Source: Candidatus Muproteobacteria bacterium
Lineage (GTDB): Bacteria; Pseudomonadota; Gammaproteobacteria; Acidiferrobacterales; Sulfurifustaceae
Direction: 5' to 3'
DNA: 32,220 bases
Assembly: GCA_027449605.1 (NCBI GenBank)
Contig: DAIDLH010000073.1
Coordinates: forward strand, 1-32,220
Part shown: positions 29,257-32,220 of the stretch, piece by piece
How positions within the stretch are numbered: the first letter of the stretch is position 1
Layout of the letters: every line of letters starts with the position of its first letter
Translations under genes and position numbers: made by a program
The notes under the pieces: model-generated
What the model was told of the DNA's origin: nothing
Database searches by the model: none
Seen by the model: only the letters and a program-made list of their open reading frames with translations

Positions 29257-31935
29257 ATGTCCGCTGTGACCCCGATACCCCCGCAGATCGACGTAGACGC
29301 CCAAGAGACCCAGGAATGGCTCGATGCGCTGTCGGCCGTCATCCAGCAGGAAGGGCCGGAGCGCGCGCATTACCTGATCGAGAAGCAGATCGAGCTCGCG
29401 CGCGCCGCGGGCATCAACGTGCCGTACGCGGCCAACACCGCCTACGTCAACACGATTCCCCCCGACAAGGAAGTCCGTTCGCCCGGTAACCACGCGCTCG
29501 AGGACCGCATCCGCTCGTACGTGCGCTGGAACGCCCTCGCCATGGTGCTCAAGGCCAACAAGGGCGATTCCAATCTCGGCGGGCACATCGCGAGCTATGC
29601 CTCGGCGGCGACGCTTTACGACGTCGGCTTCAATCACTTCTGGCGCGCCCCGTCCGAAAAGCACGGCGGCGATCTGATCTACATGCAGGGCCACTCGTCG
29701 CCGGGTTTCTACGCGCGCGCCTTCCTGCTCGGTCAGCTGACCGCCGGGCAGCTGGACCATTTCCGCCGCGAGGTCGACGGCAAGGGCCTGTCGTCCTACC
29801 CGCACCCCTGGCTCATGCCCGCGTTCTGGCAGTTCCCGACGGTGTCCATGGGTCTCGGCCCGATCCAGGCGATCTACCAGGCGCGCTTCATGAAATATCT
29901 GCACGCGCGCGGCATCGCCAACACCGAAGATCGCAAGGTCTGGTGTTTCCTCGGCGACGGCGAGATGGACGAGCCCGAGTCGCTCGGCGCCATCGGCCTG
30001 GCCGGGCGCGAGAACCTGGATAATCTTATTTTCGTGGTGAACTGCAACCTGCAGCGGCTCGACGGTCCGGTGCGGGGCAACAGCAAGATCATCCAGGAAC
30101 TCGAGGCCGGTTTCCGCGGCCACGGCTGGAACGCGATCAAGCTCATCTGGGGCAGCTACTGGGATCCGCTGCTGGCGCGCGACCGCATCGGGCTGCTGCG
30201 CAAGCGCATGGAAGAGTGCGTCGACGGCGATTACCAGACCTTCAAGTCGAAGGACGGCGCGTATGTGCGCGAGCACTTCTTCGGCAAGTACCCGGAGCTG
30301 AAGGAGATGGTGGCCAGCTGGTCGGACGACGACATCTGGCGGCTCAATCGCGGCGGCCATGACCCGCACAAGGTGTACGCGGCCTACCACGCCGCGATCC
30401 ATCACAAGGGCCAGCCGACGGTGATCCTCGCCAAGACCATCAAGGGCTATGGCATGGGCGAGGCCGGCGAGGCGCAGAACATCACCCATCAGCAGAAAAA
30501 GATGGGCACGACCTCGCTCATGGCGTTCCGCGACCGCTTCAAGCTGCCGCTGACGGACGAACAACTCGAGAAGCTGGAATACATCAAGCCGGCCAAGGAC
30601 TCGCCGGAGTACCAGTACATGCGCGAGCGGCGCGACGCGCTCGGCGGCGATATCCCGCAGCGCCGTCGCAAGGCGGCGCCGCTTGAGGCGCCGCCGCTGT
30701 CGGCCTTCGAGAGCCTGCTCAAGGCCTCCGGCGAGGGCCGGGAGTTCTCCACGACCATGGCCTTCGTGCGCCTGCTCGGCGTGCTGCTCAAGGACAAGCA
30801 TCTCGGCAGGCACGTGGTGCCGATCGTGGCCGACGAGGCGCGCACCTTCGGCATGGAGGGCTTGTTCCGCAGCCAGGGCATCTGGTCGCAGCGGGGCCAG
30901 TTGTACACGCCGCAGGACAAGGACCAGCTCATGTTCTACAAGGAGGACGCGGGCGGCCAGATCCTGCAGGAAGGCATCTGCGAGGCCGGCGCCGTGAGCT
31001 CGTGGATCTCGGCGGCGACCTCGTACTCGACCCACGGCGTGCAGATGATTCCGTTCTTTATCTTCTACTCGATGTTCGGCATCCAGCGCACCGGCGATCT
31101 GTGGTGGGCGGCGGGCGACTCCCGCGCGCGCGGCTTTCTGCTCGGCGCTACTTCGGGCCGCACCACCCTGAACGGCGAGGGCCTGCAGCACGAGGACGGG
31201 CATTCGCATATCGCGACGGCCCAGATCCCGAACTGCATGTCCTACGATCCGACGTTCGCCTACGAGCTTGTCGTCATCATGCACGACGGCCTGCGCCGGA
31301 TGTACCAGAAGCAGGAGGATATCTACTATTACATCTCCGTGCTGAACGAGAACTACGAGCATCCGGCGATGCCCGAGGGAGCCGAGGCGGGCATACTCAA
31401 GGGCATGTACCGCTTCCGCCAGGGCGGCGCCGGCAGCGGACCGCGCGTGCAGTTGCTGGGGTCGGGATCGATCCTGCGCGAGGTCATCGCCGCCGCCGAT
31501 CTGCTCAAGAAGGACTGGGGCGTGGAAGCCGACATCTGGAGCTGCCCGAGCTTCACGCTGCTTGCGCGCGACGGCAACGAGTGTGCGCGCTGGAACCTGC
31601 TGCACCCGGCGAAGCCGCCGCGTATGTGCCACGTGGGCGAGTGCCTCAAGGACACCCGCGGCCCGGTGATCGCCTCGACCGACTATGTGCGCGCGTTCGC
31701 CGAGCAGATCCGACCGTTCGTGCCGCGTCGTTACACGGTGCTCGGCACCGACGGATTCGGGCGTTCGGATACGCGCGAGAAGTTGCGTTATTTCTTCGAA
31801 GTCGACCGCCACTGGGTGACGGTCGCCAGTCTCGCGGCGCTGGCCGAGGACGGTACGATCGAGCGCCAGAAGGTGGCCGACGCGATCAAGAAATACGGAA
31901 TCGATCCCGAGAAACCGAACCCGCTGACGGTTTAA
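29257..31935 (+). CDS. aceE: pyruvate dehydrogenase E1 component, homodimeric type
   Basis: An 892-residue thiamine-diphosphate enzyme, the single-chain E1 of the bacterial pyruvate dehydrogenase complex (E. coli AceE is 887). The TPP-binding motif GDGEMDEPESLGAIGLAGREN starts near residue 233 and runs to NLIFVVNCN. Other marks are GHSSPGFYARAFLLG, HEDGHSHI late in the protein, and the C-terminal TDGFGRSDTREKLRYFFEVD. It decarboxylates pyruvate and passes the acetyl group to the lipoyl arms of E2. TGAGGAG precedes the ATG at 29257. A repeat (31943) and the E2 gene follow on the same strand, so the usual aceE-aceF operon is present. Confidence 0.95.
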   Translation: MSAVTPIPPQIDVDAQETQEWLDALSAVIQQEGPERAHYLIEKQIELARAAGINVPYAANTAYVNTIPPDKEVRSPGNHALEDRIRSYVRWNALAMVLKANKGDSNLGGHIASYASAATLYDVGFNHFWRAPSEKHGGDLIYMQGHSSPGFYARAFLLGQLTAGQLDHFRREVDGKGLSSYPHPWLMPAFWQFPTVSMGLGPIQAIYQARFMKYLHARGIANTEDRKVWCFLGDGEMDEPESLGAIGLAGRENLDNLIFVVNCNLQRLDGPVRGNSKIIQELEAGFRGHGWNAIKLIWGSYWDPLLARDRIGLLRKRMEECVDGDYQTFKSKDGAYVREHFFGKYPELKEMVASWSDDDIWRLNRGGHDPHKVYAAYHAAIHHKGQPTVILAKTIKGYGMGEAGEAQNITHQQKKMGTTSLMAFRDRFKLPLTDEQLEKLEYIKPAKDSPEYQYMRERRDALGGDIPQRRRKAAPLEAPPLSAFESLLKASGEGREFSTTMAFVRLLGVLLKDKHLGRHVVPIVADEARTFGMEGLFRSQGIWSQRGQLYTPQDKDQLMFYKEDAGGQILQEGICEAGAVSSWISAATSYSTHGVQMIPFFIFYSMFGIQRTGDLWWAAGDSRARGFLLGATSGRTTLNGEGLQHEDGHSHIATAQIPNCMSYDPTFAYELVVIMHDGLRRMYQKQEDIYYYISVLNENYEHPAMPEGAEAGILKGMYRFRQGGAGSGPRVQLLGSGSILREVIAAADLLKKDWGVEADIWSCPSFTLLARDGNECARWNLLHPAKPPRMCHVGECLKDTRGPVIASTDYVRAFAEQIRPFVPRRYTVLGTDGFGRSDTREKLRYFFEVDRHWVTVASLAALAEDGTIERQKVADAIKKYGIDPEKPNPLTV

Positions 31936-31942
31936 TATTGTT

Positions 31943-32044
31943 TTGCCGCAGAGGCGCAAAGGACGCAAAGAACAGCAAATGAATTCTTGCCTTTTTCAAA
32001 AACCGGATGCGATTTTCTTTGCGCTCTTCGCGTCTTTGCGGCAA
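31943..32044. repeat. inverted repeat, GCCGCAAAG family, copy 2 (between aceE and aceF)
   Basis: The left arm begins TTGCCGCAGAGGCGCAAAGG and the right arm ends GCGTCTTTGCGGCAA; they pair across about 28 positions with a few mismatches. It is the same family as 6701-6783. It lies inside an operon, eight bases after the aceE stop codon and 24 bases before aceF. Confidence 0.8.
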
Positions 32045-32068
32045 GAACTCATACTAAATCTATAACTC

Positions 32069-32220
32069 ATGCCCCAAACGATGGAAGTCAAAATCCCCGA
32101 CATCGGCGACTTCACGGAAGTCGCCGTCATCGAAGTCATGGTCAAACCCGGCGACACCGTCAAGCCGGAAGACCCGCTCATCACGCTCGAATCCGACAAG
32201 GCGACCATGGACGTCCCGTC
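32069..32220 (+). CDS. aceF: dihydrolipoamide acetyltransferase (PDH E2), N-terminal lipoyl domain only (runs off the window)
   Basis: Fifty codons are visible. The sequence MEVKIPDIGDFTEVAVIEVM and ITLESDKATMDVPS is a biotinyl/lipoyl attachment domain; Lys44 in ESDKATMD is the lipoylation site. Position right after aceE makes E2 the best call. A lipoyl-bearing dihydrolipoamide dehydrogenase is possible, since some proteobacteria fuse such a domain to E3, but normally the E2 gene comes first. Two ATGs (32069 and 32081) could start it; the first is taken. Confidence 0.82.
   Translation, partial: MPQTMEVKIPDIGDFTEVAVIEVMVKPGDTVKPEDPLITLESDKATMDVP

Noticed and set aside
29212-31968. A 918-codon open frame on the minus strand opposite aceE
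   Set aside because: It is the antisense shadow of a certain gene in GC-rich DNA. Its composition (Arg, His, Ala, Leu) is that of a complement frame, and there is no domain match.

Overview
The window is GC-rich chromosomal DNA from a proteobacterium, most likely a gammaproteobacterium with thiol and sulfur chemistry prominent in its biology. The evidence is the single-chain (homodimeric) pyruvate dehydrogenase E1, EttA, a DsbB, a BufABC (bufferin) operon, an Atm1-type exporter and a protein that resembles DsrS of sulfur oxidisers. No rRNA, tRNA, CRISPR array or phage genes were seen. Genus-level assignment is not possible by reading alone.

Layout. Positions 1-875 are a scar: the first codons of an IS630-type transposase point leftwards out of the window, next to an AT-richer 3' remnant of an M48 metallopeptidase. 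From 923 to 4134 is a plus-strand run of small genes: OsmC-like peroxidase, VOC protein, TMEM175-like channel, cupin, lytic transglycosylase and a small conserved protein. On the minus strand, 9810-4225 holds an Atm1-type ABC exporter, then a MoxR AAA+ ATPase, a HExxH/VWA-type protein and a DsrS-like protein. A plus-strand periplasmic protein with two thioredoxin-like domains (9979) converges on dsbB. Upstream of dsbB, also on the minus strand, is a compact bufA2-bufB-bufC operon (13646-11652). Then come ettA, a FimX-like REC-PAS-GGDEF-EAL protein, an orphan Fe3+-type ABC ATPase, argD-argF, a 35-residue membrane peptide with a PuuD-like membrane protein, and a CBS-pair protein with a perfect FNR-type box upstream. 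A CHASE2 membrane protein follows on the plus strand.

Positions 24970-27420 look like an accessory patch. It is dense in repeats, AT-richer, and carries a DUF4145/HEPN-like gene bracketed by a perfect 16-bp inverted repeat, and a vapBC toxin-antitoxin pair with a clear operator palindrome. Beyond it lie an M17 leucyl aminopeptidase (minus strand) and the start of the pyruvate dehydrogenase operon (aceE and the first 50 codons of aceF).

How the genes relate. DsbB, the double-thioredoxin protein, BufABC and the Atm1-type exporter form a neighbourhood for thiol and metal handling in the envelope. The MoxR/VWA pair probably remodels or inserts metal into a target, with the DsrS-like protein as partner. 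Many intergenic spaces carry dispersed palindromes of several distinct families, and one such palindrome lies in frame inside the CHASE2 gene.

The most interesting leads are the MoxR-VWA-DsrS trio, the bufferin operon beside DsbB, the signalling protein with a Glu at its receiver phosphosite and a damaged EAL site, the FNR box in front of the CBS gene, and the inverted-repeat-bounded DUF4145 cassette.
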